A stretch of DNA of 15,442 bases from Candidatus Krumholzibacteriia bacterium (GCA_029935695.1 JAOZJV010000018.1:1-15442); one strand, 5' to 3'; positions 1 through 8,754 are shown, numbered from the stretch's first letter. A program made the numbers and translations. Notes: generated by a model from the letters alone, not told the origin.

Positions 1-3000
1 ATCACCCTTTCGAAAATGAAGGCTCCTACTGGTTGACCTGGGAAAATCTGACCACCCCTTCGCCCATAGGCGGGGCGCCTCTGCGGGTGGCGCAGATCAA
101 TACTCCCGCCAACAGCGGCACCGATTTGTCCATGGCCAAGATGCGCCTGCACATGGAACGGCAAACCCGTGAGGCCTTTGGTCAGACCCTGGATAACTGG
201 GCCTGGGATAACAGCATTTATTACACAAAGACCATGGCTTTCGAAGCCTTTTCACCGGTGGCGGACAGTTCGGCCACCTATGTGATTGATTACCGTGGTG
301 ATCCCCATGGGGCCACCTGGTCTGTCGATCATTATGAATTCAGCTCCCGCGCCTGGATCAACGATGACACCGGTCATGCTCAGGAAGCCATGATCATCAG
401 TGCCGCCCAGCAGGACAGTTTGCGGATCCGGCTGGTGGGCTCTTCCCAGGCAGTGGTCCATGGTGGCAACGAACTGTCTTTTCAGAGCACCAATCCCGAC
501 AGAGCTTTTGCCATGATTTTGGACAGCTTTGATATCTTTTACTGGGCTGAACTGAATCTGACCGGCCAGGATGGCCAGCTGGAGTTTGCAAGCTGGCGTG
601 AAAATGTTTCCTCCGAAGGTCAGCAGGTAAACCTGCGGGTTTCGATCCCCTCTGGTGAAGATATCATCCTGTGGGAGGTTGGTGATCCTTCGGATTCGAA
701 GGTCCTCAGTGGTGACCTGAGCGCTGCCCAACTGACTTGCGGTTTGACTCTTTCACCATCGGCAGATCGCCATTTTCTGGTGACCACCGAAGATGATCTG
801 CTGCGCATTGCCTCGGGCCGGAAAGAAACTCCCGTGGATTTGCGGGGGCTGCCGTCCGACGCCCATTACGTCGTCGTTTATGCAGATGATTTTGCCGATG
901 CTGCTGAAAATCTGACCTCATTCAGGTCGTCATTTCTGCCGGGTGTTTCCAGTCCCATCGCCCGCAGTGTCTCGGTACAGAATATCTACGATAATTTTTC
1001 CGGTGGTCAGAAAGATATGCGGGCCATCAGGAATTATCTCAAATGGCTCTATGAAAATGGTGGCGGTAATTTGCGCTATGTGTGCCTGCTGGGCAACGGC
1101 ACCAAAGACCATCGCAATTATAAAAACCAGAATCCGAATTCAGATTTGATGGACCTGCTTCCTGGCGATCACCGGACTCATTTTCCCAAGAATGTCAACC
1201 GGACCTACCGGAACGAGACTTACGGGTCCGATGATACCATGGTCTCTTTTGATGAGCCGACCATCTACGACGATGTGGATTTTCCTGATGTGGCCATTGG
1301 CCGCTTGCCTGCTGTTTCGCAGACCGAAGCAAACAGCCTGGTGGAAAGAATGATCCAGTATTCTTCCTCGGTGGAGCCGGGTGCCTGGAGCAATCAATAT
1401 TTGATGGTGGCTGATGATTGTGTTGTCCCCAAACTGGAATACTGGCCTGAACCGGACAGCTCGGAACATTCCCACACGCAGCAGGCTGAGAAACTCTGTA
1501 ACCAGTATTTACCGGCCAGCCTGGATGTGACCAAAATCTTTGGTGCTACTTACGATTTCCCCCCTGGCAGTGGTGTGAAACCACAATGCCGCCTGGACAT
1601 CAACGCAGCCTTGAGCGAAGGCGTGACGGTTTTTCACTATGTGGGCCACGGCGCCGAAAATAATCTTGCTGATGAACAGATGTTCCAGTCCCAGGATATT
1701 GCAAACCTGACCAACGGCATGAAGCGGGGGGTATTCGTTGCCTTCAGTTGCGACGTGGGGGTTTACGACAGTCCCACCCGGCGTTCCATGGCTGAAATTT
1801 TTGTGACCGCTGAAAACGGTGGCACCATGGCCAGTATTTGCGCCAGCCAGGTCAGTTACATTACCGACAACAACCGCCTGTCGGAAGCTTTCTACAGCAC
1901 CTTATTTCCCGATCAGAGTGTCGATGGCATCCAGACCCTTTCCGAAGCTCTTCTGGGGGGCAAGGCCAACATGGGAACCACTTCCCACCGGCACAATTCC
2001 CAGCGTTACAATCTTTTGAGTGACCCGGCTCTGAGTTTGCCCAATCCTGTGGATGATTTGAGTTTTGCAGCCGCCAGTGTGGATACCTTGCGGGCCGGAG
2101 CCCGGCAGGTGGCCGTTCTGGAGGATCGCAGCGGTTTAATGCTCGGCGCGGGTGACAGTTACAGCCTGAGAGTTGAAGAATCGGGTTATGACGCCGGATA
2201 CATTTATGACTATTGGGACAGTGCTGGCACCCGGGTGCCCCGCTGGAGCACCATGGTGCAGCACGGTGCCACGGTTTTTGCAGGTCACGGCACCATGAAC
2301 ACCAACGAACTGCGGGTGCCTTTCAAGGTTCCTGTCCAGCTTCGGTATGGGGATCAGGCGCGGTTGCGCCTGATCTTATCCGGTCTCGACGGTACTTATG
2401 TGGCCAATGAAGCGGTGTCTGCTGTGCGCCAGGCCCTTGGGCCCAATGACGATTTTGAAGGCCCGCAAATCAGTCTGGCTTTTGAGAACAACCGGTACCA
2501 GGTCAAGCCCGGCACCCAGCTGACGGCCGCTTTGCAGGACACCAGCAGCATCGCCATTCTGGGCACAACCCCCGGCAACAGTCTGTTGCTGGAGTTTGAT
2601 GATTCCGGATTCATGACCGACGTCACATCCAGCTTCCTTTTCGAGGCAGACAGTTACACCCAGGGTCAGATCAGTTTCCCGCTGCCGGGAGATCTTCCCC
2701 TGGGCAACCACCAGGCAGCTCTGCACGCCAGCGATGCCCTGGGCAATGTGGGCAATGACACCATTTCCTTCGTTATCGTGCCCGGCAGCGTTGTGGGAAT
2801 GGAATCGATCACTCTTTTTCCTAACCCAACTCCGGGTCCCTGCCGACTCATATTTGAGTTGAGTGATCCCATGTTGGTGAAATGGGAAATTTATACCTTG
2901 AGTGGTCATCGTATCAAATCGATGCAGGAGAACTTGTCCGCCGGTCCTCAAATCATCCCCTGGGATGGTCGTGACGATCAGGGGGACGAAATTGCCAACG

Positions 3001-3089
3001 GCACCTATCTCTACGTTTTGCGTGGAAATGCGGTGGGGGCAGAAGAACGGGATATTACTGAGACGGGGAAACTCGTCATCATGCGCTGA
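1..3089 (+). CDS. porU: PorU-like type IX secretion sortase (C25/gingipain fold), 5'-truncated by window
   Basis: In T9SS bacteria PorU is the cell-surface transpeptidase that removes the C-terminal sorting domain (CTD) of cargo and attaches cargo to the surface. The reading frame is open from the window edge (first full codon at 3) and begins HPFENEGSYWLTW, typical of the region before the C25 domain, so the TTG at 33 is not the real start; about 1028 residues are visible. The C25 domain includes DVAIGRLP (1287-1310). The catalytic dyad is His in VGHG (codon 1647) and Cys in FSCD (codon 1749), 34 residues apart, close to the 33 of gingipain R. A PorU-type Ig-like region follows (about 2460-2780; SSIAILG, ALHASDALGN), then a FlgD-like CTD from the PNP at 2820-2828 to the GKLVIMR end. 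Bacteroidota PorU also carries a CTD. PorV follows 65 bp downstream, the same order as in Porphyromonas gingivalis. A surface C25 protease cargo is the alternative, but the Ig region and the PorV neighbour favour PorU. Confidence 0.85.
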   Translation, partial: HPFENEGSYWLTWENLTTPSPIGGAPLRVAQINTPANSGTDLSMAKMRLHMERQTREAFGQTLDNWAWDNSIYYTKTMAFEAFSPVADSSATYVIDYRGDPHGATWSVDHYEFSSRAWINDDTGHAQEAMIISAAQQDSLRIRLVGSSQAVVHGGNELSFQSTNPDRAFAMILDSFDIFYWAELNLTGQDGQLEFASWRENVSSEGQQVNLRVSIPSGEDIILWEVGDPSDSKVLSGDLSAAQLTCGLTLSPSADRHFLVTTEDDLLRIASGRKETPVDLRGLPSDAHYVVVYADDFADAAENLTSFRSSFLPGVSSPIARSVSVQNIYDNFSGGQKDMRAIRNYLKWLYENGGGNLRYVCLLGNGTKDHRNYKNQNPNSDLMDLLPGDHRTHFPKNVNRTYRNETYGSDDTMVSFDEPTIYDDVDFPDVAIGRLPAVSQTEANSLVERMIQYSSSVEPGAWSNQYLMVADDCVVPKLEYWPEPDSSEHSHTQQAEKLCNQYLPASLDVTKIFGATYDFPPGSGVKPQCRLDINAALSEGVTVFHYVGHGAENNLADEQMFQSQDIANLTNGMKRGVFVAFSCDVGVYDSPTRRSMAEIFVTAENGGTMASICASQVSYITDNNRLSEAFYSTLFPDQSVDGIQTLSEALLGGKANMGTTSHRHNSQRYNLLSDPALSLPNPVDDLSFAAASVDTLRAGARQVAVLEDRSGLMLGAGDSYSLRVEESGYDAGYIYDYWDSAGTRVPRWSTMVQHGATVFAGHGTMNTNELRVPFKVPVQLRYGDQARLRLILSGLDGTYVANEAVSAVRQALGPNDDFEGPQISLAFENNRYQVKPGTQLTAALQDTSSIAILGTTPGNSLLLEFDDSGFMTDVTSSFLFEADSYTQGQISFPLPGDLPLGNHQAALHASDALGNVGNDTISFVIVPGSVVGMESITLFPNPTPGPCRLIFELSDPMLVKWEIYTLSGHRIKSMQENLSAGPQIIPWDGRDDQGDEIANGTYLYVLRGNAVGAEERDITETGKLVIMR

Positions 3090-3103
3090 TTCGTAAACAA
3101 GTG

Positions 3104-3124
3104 GCCTGGACAACGGTCCATGGC
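3104..3124 (+). other. Short inverted repeat (possible mRNA hairpin) between porU and porV
   Basis: GCCTGGAC (3104-3111) can pair with GTCCA-T-GGC (3116-3124) around an AACG loop, giving 8 bp with one bulged T. No T-run follows, so it does not look like an intrinsic terminator. It could be an RNA-processing or stability element that sets the PorU:PorV ratio, or chance. It is the only notable structure in the 65 bp gap. Confidence 0.3.
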
Positions 3125-3154
3125 TTGAGCAACTGAACCGGAGGTAAAACGGAA

Positions 3155-4180
3155 ATGAAACGGAATATAACTGCGGCGGCTTTGGTGGCTGTCCTTGTCA
3201 TGGGATTCTGTGGCAGTGCAATGGCCGGCAGTGGTGCCGGCGCCATCAACCTGACTTTCCCCATTGGTGCACGTTACAACGCCCTGGGTGAAGCTGGAAC
3301 GGCCCTGTCCCAGGATGTGACGGCTATCTGGTGGAATCCTGGTGGTCTGGCTTTCCTGCCCCAACGCCCCAAGCAGCATGATGTTCATATTATGCAGTCC
3401 AGTCTGGCCGAAGGTTTGGCCGATGATATCGCCCTGTATTGGGGTGGTTATGCCATGCCCATGGGCTCTCACGGAGCTCTTGGTTTTGCCATGAACTACC
3501 TTGACATGGGTGAGCAGATGGGCACCGATGAAAATGGTCAGGAAACTGGTCTTTTCCGTTCCTACATGTTCGCTTTCAGCACCACTTACGGTGTGCGTCT
3601 GAGCCGCACTCTGGGCGTCGGTATCGGTGTGAAATATTTCCGCGATAAACTGGCCCCTTCCGGATCGTTGCAGGACGGTGGCGGTGGCAGTGGCGACAGC
3701 TTCGGTGTTGATCTTGGTCTGCTGTGGAAAGTTCCTTCCATCCGCTCCAACATCGGCCTGGCCGTGGCCAACCTGGGCCCCGACATCAAGCACGTGGATG
3801 CCGACCAGAGCGATCCCATGCCCCGCAAGGTGACCCTGGGGTTTGCCTTCAGTGCTTACCACAGCGAGTTCATGGGCCTGCTGCTGGTGGCCGATTACCT
3901 GGTACCTCTTTACGAGTGGCAGGGTGACGATTACGGCTTTGGTCTGGAGACTGACCAGTCGGAATACGGCATGGGTGTTGAGTGGAACTATATGCGCAGT
4001 CTGTATGTGCGTTTCGGGTATAAAAGTGCCGACTACGGTGATATTGCCGACACCACTTTTGGTTTCGGTGTGGATTTCAACGAGTGGACCGGTCAGGCCA
4101 TCACCTTTGACTTTGCGTCTGTACCCCAGGCTGAAGGTCTGGATAAGGTCACCCGTTTTTCCCTTGGTTACCGTTTCTAA
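3155..4180 (+). CDS. porV: PorV-like outer-membrane beta-barrel (T9SS shuttle/attachment protein)
   Basis: PorV (LptO) is a FadL-like outer-membrane barrel that collects CTD cargo from the T9SS translocon and delivers it to PorU. This 341-residue protein has a clear signal peptide (MKRNITAAALVAVLVMGFCGSAMA, cleavage after AMA). Its N-terminus is typical of the PorV/PorQ family: GARYNALGEAGTALSQDVTAIWWNPGGLAFL (about residues 37-68), the characteristic small-residue stretch ending in a WNPGGLA motif. Alternating aromatic/hydrophobic strands follow, and the protein ends in a barrel-type aromatic residue (SLGYRF). A glycine-rich loop (DGGGGSGDS) lies near residues 174-182. The start is supported by GGAGGT at 3140-3145, 9 nt before the ATG. 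The position directly behind the PorU-like gene argues for PorV over PorQ or another FadL-like paralogue. Residue-level proof of the PorV subfamily would need an alignment. Confidence 0.85.
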   Translation: MKRNITAAALVAVLVMGFCGSAMAGSGAGAINLTFPIGARYNALGEAGTALSQDVTAIWWNPGGLAFLPQRPKQHDVHIMQSSLAEGLADDIALYWGGYAMPMGSHGALGFAMNYLDMGEQMGTDENGQETGLFRSYMFAFSTTYGVRLSRTLGVGIGVKYFRDKLAPSGSLQDGGGGSGDSFGVDLGLLWKVPSIRSNIGLAVANLGPDIKHVDADQSDPMPRKVTLGFAFSAYHSEFMGLLLVADYLVPLYEWQGDDYGFGLETDQSEYGMGVEWNYMRSLYVRFGYKSADYGDIADTTFGFGVDFNEWTGQAITFDFASVPQAEGLDKVTRFSLGYRF

Positions 4181-4204
4181 ATTGGCTTGTGGAACCCCCT
4201 GATT

Positions 4205-4210
4205 AAGGAG
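4205..4210 (+). promoter_or_regulatory. Shine-Dalgarno site deciding a TTG start
   Basis: AAGGAG lies 7 nt before the TTG at 4218. The in-frame ATGs at 4236 and 4251 are too far from it and have no site of their own, so the TTG is the best-supported start of the M6 protease gene. Confidence 0.6.
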
Positions 4211-4217
4211 AGAGGCT

Positions 4218-7200
4218 TTGCAGCCCCTTGGCCAAATGTTATTGCCTAATATGCGAATAAAAATGTTTCTGCTGTTGCTGGCTTGTGGACTGACCCTGGG
4301 GGTTGGTCCATTGGGCAGCGCCGCAGTTGCCGATCCCAATGTGCCTGGTACTTCGGACCGCCTGCCGGTCATGTTCAAGGACTGGACCGAGATTCGGACC
4401 CTTCCCGATGGTCTCGAGCGCATGCAAAGTGAGCAGCACCGCCAGGGAGAGTATTTTCGGCGCTGGCAGGCTGTGCATAAAATTGTGGGCGACCAGCACA
4501 CGTCCCGGATATCTCAGGACCTGCTGGCCAAGCGGGGGTTTGGCCCGGCACTGCTGAAAGCGGACGCCGACATGGCAGGCAAGGCTTTTGACGGGATTGA
4601 TACGTTGAAGGTCCTCATTGTGCGGATTTCCTTCGAGGAAAACCGCAATCCTGAACTGACTTCTGTGGAACCCAATGGTGACTTTCTGTTGGAACCTCTT
4701 GCCAACCAGGACACCCTGTTTGTGGATCCGCCACCCCACAACCGGGACTTTTACCAGTCTCATCTGTTGGGCCTGTCCGAGTATTATAAATTCCAATCCG
4801 GTGGCCGTCTGCACATTGAAGGCAACGTTCTGCCCGAAGAGCAGGACAGCAGCTACAAACTTTCCGACATTGCCGATTATGGCCCTGGCAATGATGGCTT
4901 TTGGACCATGGAAAGTCTGGAGCGCCTGGTGCGCGACATGATTGATACCGGTGACGCCGGTACTGCCGGCACCGAGTTTGATTTCTCCGATTACGATGAT
5001 GACAATCCTTTGACCTATGTCATTTTTGTCCATGCGGGAAGCGATTGGCAGAGCGACATCAATGGCGATTCTCCCAACGACATTCCCACTTTTTTCGTCA
5101 CCCTTGGCGAACCCGAAGGATTGATCTCAGGCGGTCAAATGAGTGAGTGCTCGGTCATTCCTGAGACCACCAACCAGGATGGTTATCCCGGCAGCATCGC
5201 GGCAGCTTTCTATCATGAATTTGGTCATGCCCTGGGTCTGGTGGACATTTACAACACAACCACCGGTTATCCTTCAGTGGGTATTTGGGACCTGATGGAT
5301 TCCGGCACTAACCTGCCGGTCACTCTCGGTCACATCACCGCCGAAAACGATACCATCATCCAAACCGCCACGGGTGTTTTACCTCCCTCGCTGTCGGTGT
5401 GGGACAAATGGTTTCTCGGCTGGGTGGAGATGGAGGAAGTGGATGGACGAACCGGCGATTACAGGTTGCCGGCCGTTCAGGTTCCACGGGATGATTACGC
5501 TATGTGGGACCAGGACAACGGTGATTTCAATCTGGCTTATCCTCAGGCTATCCGGGCCGGCGCTTCTCCGCGGGAATATTTTCTCATGGAAAACCGTTAC
5601 GTGCCGCCGGCTCCTGACAACACCGGCACCTACACTCCTTATCTGAGCCTGGTTTTTGAACGGGATGATGATACCAAAGTCATTCAGTATCTGGCCGGCT
5701 TGCGGGGCAGCACGTGGAGCAACAGCGGCATGTACGATTATTTCATGCCCGATGCCGGTCTGCTGGTGTGGCATGTGAACATGGACCGGATTTCCGCCAA
5801 TCTGCACGACAATACCATCAATGCTTACGGTGATGGTCTGCGTTTGGTGGAGGCAGATGGCATTCAGGATATTGGCGTGCTGGACGCCTACGTTCTGGGC
5901 TGGTATGGCTCCTCCCGTGATCCTTTCGGCCGCGCTGATGGAGGAAATACCCTCTATGCCAACGGCACTCCATCCAGTCGTAATTTTGATCGCTCCTGGT
6001 CCGGTGTGAATCTGACCGACATCCGTCCCAACGGCTCCCGCTCTTCCAGTGTGATGCGGTTCGGAGCCCATATTGAACCGCTGACCAGTGGTTATCCATG
6101 GCAAGTTGATTCCGTCAGTGAAGATGAAGCTTCAGCTGCCGGTGGAATTGCCGGTCCACGAAAACTGGACATTTCGACCATGACCACCATCACCGTGGGA
6201 AGCAATTCCGTGTTGGTCTTTTCCGATGACGCCGGGGAAAACTGGACCGGGGGAGAGTTCCCGTCTTCGCTGTTTGCCAAGGCCGCCAATGGTCTTGATC
6301 TTTGGCCGGCACCTGATGGCAAACCTGCCGGCGCGGTGTTGAATCTGGATGCTCCTCTGGCCGGTCCGCCCATCCTGCTGGATGCTGACGCCGTCAACCC
6401 GGTGCTGATTTACGGGACCCGGGCAGGAACCATGGGCAGTGTCGTCTTTTCGGATTCGGGAAATCCGGTGTCTCTGTGGAGTGCCAGTGTGGGCGACAGC
6501 CTTGTTTTTGGACCGATCATCGGCACTGATGATCAGGGAATGCAATTGGTGATGTGCCCCGTGGCCACCGATACCCTGGTCTATGTTAATCCAACCACTG
6601 GTGCTGTTGAAGAGACAGTACCGCTGCAACGCAATTTTGTTTCTCAACCCCGCGGTTATAGAAGCACACCTGGCACTGCAGTGGACCATGCCGTCCTGGT
6701 TTCCGTCGAGGGTCTGGCTGTGTTTCCTTTCCCATTCGATTTACCACTTTGGTCAGCGGATTTTGAAACGCCGGCGGAGGGCCCCGTTCATACTGCCACG
6801 GTGTCCACAGGCGCAGTCACGGCAGTGTATGCCTTCGATGATAACGGGTATGTGAAACCCGCTGATTCTTTGGATGGATTCATCGAAGAATTTGCCGGTC
6901 TTGATGCCCCCCTGGTCTGTGAACCGGCCGTGGCTGATTTGGATGCAGATGGACGCGATGACCTGATCCTGGCCACCGAGCAGCGTATCTTTGCCTTTCA
7001 TGCCGACGGGGTTCCATTGCGTGGTTTTCCCAGTCGTCTTTACGAACTGTTTCCCTTGCCGGACAGCACGCGCATCACTGGTCCCCTGATCATTGCCGAC
7101 GCTACGGGCGATGGAGTGAATGAGATTTTTTACAACACCACCGGCGGTCATCTCATGGGATTGACCTGCCTTGGTGAACTGCTGCCATCGCTTCCCTTCC

Positions 7201-7742
7201 GTTGGGGCGACGAAGGCACCGGTGGCTTGGCTATGAGCACCGACAGTGCCGGATCCAACCTTTTGTGGATGATGTCTCCTGGCAGCTACGCCACCGAGCC
7301 TTTTGGTCGCAATCACGTCAACGGACGCATTGCCGCCTACGGTTTGGCCGCCGCTGCCGCTGTTGGAGAATCTACCAGTCGCTGGCTCGGGCCCATGGGT
7401 GGGTCCACTCGCAGTGGCAGCATGGGTGAAGCCCGCAATCTGGGTGTGAAATCTCCCCTGACAGCAGAAATGCAGCGGGTGATCATGTATCCTAACCCAG
7501 TGCATGAAAATGACGTGACAGTGCGCTTCTATGCATACAATGATGAAGGGGCCCGTTTCATTCTGTACAACCTGCAGGGTGAAGAAGTGAAACGCGCCGA
7601 ATTTATCACCACAGCTGGCAGCATCAATGAAAACAGAATGGATGTTTCCGGTCTTGCCAGTGGTTTGTATCTTGGCCGCCTGGTGTATCCGGGTGCTAAT
7701 GGAACTGAAACCAAAACCATGACTCTGGCGGTGGAGCGATGA
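4218..7742 (+). CDS. Secreted M6-family zinc metalloprotease with FG-GAP-type repeats and T9SS sorting domain
   Basis: This 1174-residue extracellular protease is probably a T9SS cargo. Starting from TTG 4218, the N-terminus is a signal peptide (MRIKMFLLLLACGLTLGVG..., cleavage near AAVA-DPN), then a propeptide-like region and the M6 (immune inhibitor A-like) catalytic domain. The zinc site HEFGHALGLVD spans residues 333-343 (5214 onward; HExxHxxGxxD with Asp as likely third ligand), with a Met-turn-like WDLMDSG soon after. EYFLMENRYV and GLLVWHVNMD are also typical of M6 enzymes. The second half looks like a beta-propeller with FG-GAP/VCBS-type calcium loops, DLDADGRD (907-914) and DATGDGVNE (961-969). 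The last ~85 residues are a type A sorting domain: MYPNP at about 1090-1094, then FILYNLQGEEV, SGLASGLYLGRL and a basic end. The previous gene ends 37 bp upstream. The substrate is unknown; the CTD makes it a natural client of the PorU/PorV pair next door. Confidence 0.88.
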   Translation: MQPLGQMLLPNMRIKMFLLLLACGLTLGVGPLGSAAVADPNVPGTSDRLPVMFKDWTEIRTLPDGLERMQSEQHRQGEYFRRWQAVHKIVGDQHTSRISQDLLAKRGFGPALLKADADMAGKAFDGIDTLKVLIVRISFEENRNPELTSVEPNGDFLLEPLANQDTLFVDPPPHNRDFYQSHLLGLSEYYKFQSGGRLHIEGNVLPEEQDSSYKLSDIADYGPGNDGFWTMESLERLVRDMIDTGDAGTAGTEFDFSDYDDDNPLTYVIFVHAGSDWQSDINGDSPNDIPTFFVTLGEPEGLISGGQMSECSVIPETTNQDGYPGSIAAAFYHEFGHALGLVDIYNTTTGYPSVGIWDLMDSGTNLPVTLGHITAENDTIIQTATGVLPPSLSVWDKWFLGWVEMEEVDGRTGDYRLPAVQVPRDDYAMWDQDNGDFNLAYPQAIRAGASPREYFLMENRYVPPAPDNTGTYTPYLSLVFERDDDTKVIQYLAGLRGSTWSNSGMYDYFMPDAGLLVWHVNMDRISANLHDNTINAYGDGLRLVEADGIQDIGVLDAYVLGWYGSSRDPFGRADGGNTLYANGTPSSRNFDRSWSGVNLTDIRPNGSRSSSVMRFGAHIEPLTSGYPWQVDSVSEDEASAAGGIAGPRKLDISTMTTITVGSNSVLVFSDDAGENWTGGEFPSSLFAKAANGLDLWPAPDGKPAGAVLNLDAPLAGPPILLDADAVNPVLIYGTRAGTMGSVVFSDSGNPVSLWSASVGDSLVFGPIIGTDDQGMQLVMCPVATDTLVYVNPTTGAVEETVPLQRNFVSQPRGYRSTPGTAVDHAVLVSVEGLAVFPFPFDLPLWSADFETPAEGPVHTATVSTGAVTAVYAFDDNGYVKPADSLDGFIEEFAGLDAPLVCEPAVADLDADGRDDLILATEQRIFAFHADGVPLRGFPSRLYELFPLPDSTRITGPLIIADATGDGVNEIFYNTTGGHLMGLTCLGELLPSLPFRWGDEGTGGLAMSTDSAGSNLLWMMSPGSYATEPFGRNHVNGRIAAYGLAAAAAVGESTSRWLGPMGGSTRSGSMGEARNLGVKSPLTAEMQRVIMYPNPVHENDVTVRFYAYNDEGARFILYNLQGEEVKRAEFITTAGSINENRMDVSGLASGLYLGRLVYPGANGTETKTMTLAVER

Positions 7743-7754
7743 GGTTCACTGCTC

Positions 7755-7764
7755 AGAGGGAGGG
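7755..7764 (+). promoter_or_regulatory. Shine-Dalgarno site deciding the start at 7769
   Basis: AGAGGGAGGG contains GGAGG (7759-7763), 5 nt before the ATG at 7769. The ATG at 7739, which overlaps the previous stop, has no comparable site and would put ten charged or polar residues before the signal peptide. Confidence 0.6.
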
Positions 7765-7768
7765 TCTT

Positions 7769-8734
7769 ATGTCTTTACGAAATAATTGGTCTTGGGTCAG
7801 CCTGACACTGGTCTTGCTGATGGTGTTTTCTTCCGGTGCGGCCCTGGCCGATGCCAATGGACAGACCCGGGCTGCCTGGCTCCTGCAGCGGGGCGATTTT
7901 GAAACCAGGGCTCTGACGGGGCTGAGTTTTGATCAGGGAGAATTTGGCACCGAAGACGGTGGCGGCTCAGGCGCCATCAGACTGGAAGCCGAAGATGAGT
8001 ACGTCGGGGGAACCAGCGCTGGTTTAACCATGCTGGCATCGGCTATTCTGCCGGGATCCGGTGAAGCCATCATGGGCTACAAACGTGGTTATGCGATGAT
8101 GGCCCTGGATATTTTTGCCTGGACTCAGGTTTCCAAATACCATAACGACGGAGAAGATCTGGCCACGGCTTACTATGACTATGCTGATGCACACTATACC
8201 GATGCCCGATTGGTGGAAGGGTACAACCCGGCCAGCACCGATCTGGAACGGGAAGGCCAGGGCGCCATCTACTTTCCCGGTTACGGTCCCGTCACTGACG
8301 AATCGGAACTGGTGAATCTGCCTTTGTATGTCACAGTGGAAGATGACCGCCGGGAATATTATGAAAACCTCGGTAAATGGGACCAGTTTATTTTTGGCTG
8401 GGACGATTACACGCGCGCCAGTGTGGATCACCCCGAGTACGATTACGAGCCCACCATGACCATCAGCGATTTGCGACAGCCCTGGGTGAGCCGCAACCGG
8501 GACACCTACCGTGAAATGCGCACCGCCAGCAACGATGCGTACAAGAGCCGGGATCGCTGGATGTATGTGAACATCGGATTGCGTGTTTTCAGTGTTCTGC
8601 AGGTGGCGTATTTGCAAGGATTGCTGGGTGGTGGCGAGGACAACACCATGGAAGTGTCCGGTCACGCCATCCAATTGATCGCTCAACCCTACGGCTTGAC
8701 CCGGGGATCTGTAGCGGCGAAGGTGTCTTTCTAA
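7769..8734 (+). CDS. DUF5683-like exported protein, first of a tandem pair
   Basis: A 321-residue exported protein of unknown function. The start at 7769 gives a clean signal peptide (MSLRNNWSWVSLTLVLLMVFSSGAALA, cleavage before DANG). An alternative in-frame ATG at 7739 overlaps the previous TGA and would allow translational coupling but spoils the n-region. The core SAILPGSGEAIMGYKRGYAMM (S91 onward) resembles the ILPG-G-x-x-x-x-G pattern of DUF5683 proteins and is followed by a hydrophobic stretch (LDIFAWTQV). A YYDYADAHYTDARLVEG segment, rich in Tyr and Asp, and a second hydrophobic stretch (MYVNIGLRVFSVLQVAYL) come later. The protein ends in VAAKVSF. The next gene encodes a diverged copy with the same layout. 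DUF5683 proteins are often surface- or periplasm-associated in FCB bacteria, but their role is not known. The paralogy and placement suggest a structural or assembly role at the outer membrane (inference). Confidence 0.7.
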   Translation: MSLRNNWSWVSLTLVLLMVFSSGAALADANGQTRAAWLLQRGDFETRALTGLSFDQGEFGTEDGGGSGAIRLEAEDEYVGGTSAGLTMLASAILPGSGEAIMGYKRGYAMMALDIFAWTQVSKYHNDGEDLATAYYDYADAHYTDARLVEGYNPASTDLEREGQGAIYFPGYGPVTDESELVNLPLYVTVEDDRREYYENLGKWDQFIFGWDDYTRASVDHPEYDYEPTMTISDLRQPWVSRNRDTYREMRTASNDAYKSRDRWMYVNIGLRVFSVLQVAYLQGLLGGGEDNTMEVSGHAIQLIAQPYGLTRGSVAAKVSF

Positions 8735-8746
8735 AATTTTGACCCC

Positions 8747-8754
8747 AAGGGGAG
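8747..8754 (+). promoter_or_regulatory. Shine-Dalgarno site deciding the start at 8764
   Basis: AAGGGGAG ends 9 nt before the ATG at 8764. The in-frame TTG at 8755 directly abuts the site and cannot use it, so 8764 is the start. Confidence 0.6.

Noticed and set aside
33..35. TTG at 33 as the start of the C25 gene
   Set aside because: The frame is open to the window edge and encodes family-typical residues (EGSYWLTW) upstream, so the gene starts before the window.
2376..3113. A 245-codon minus-strand frame opposite the end of porU
   Set aside because: It is antisense to the conserved Ig-like region and CTD of porU, and has no signal, domain or ribosome site that I can see.
3011..4501. A 496-codon open frame on the minus strand opposite porV and its flanks
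   Set aside because: It lies antisense to a strongly supported PorV gene with signal peptide and ribosome site, has low-complexity, His/Gln/Gly/Thr-rich composition and no recognisable domain. It is most simply a codon-bias shadow.
6753..7505. A 250-codon minus-strand frame opposite the M6 protease propeller
   Set aside because: The plus strand here has calcium-loop motifs and runs unbroken to the CTD; the antisense product shows no recognisable features.
8743..8752. CCCCAAGGGG inverted repeat before the second DUF5683-like gene as a terminator
   Set aside because: The loop would be only 2 nt, the stem is too short, there is no T-run, and the right arm is the ribosome binding site.
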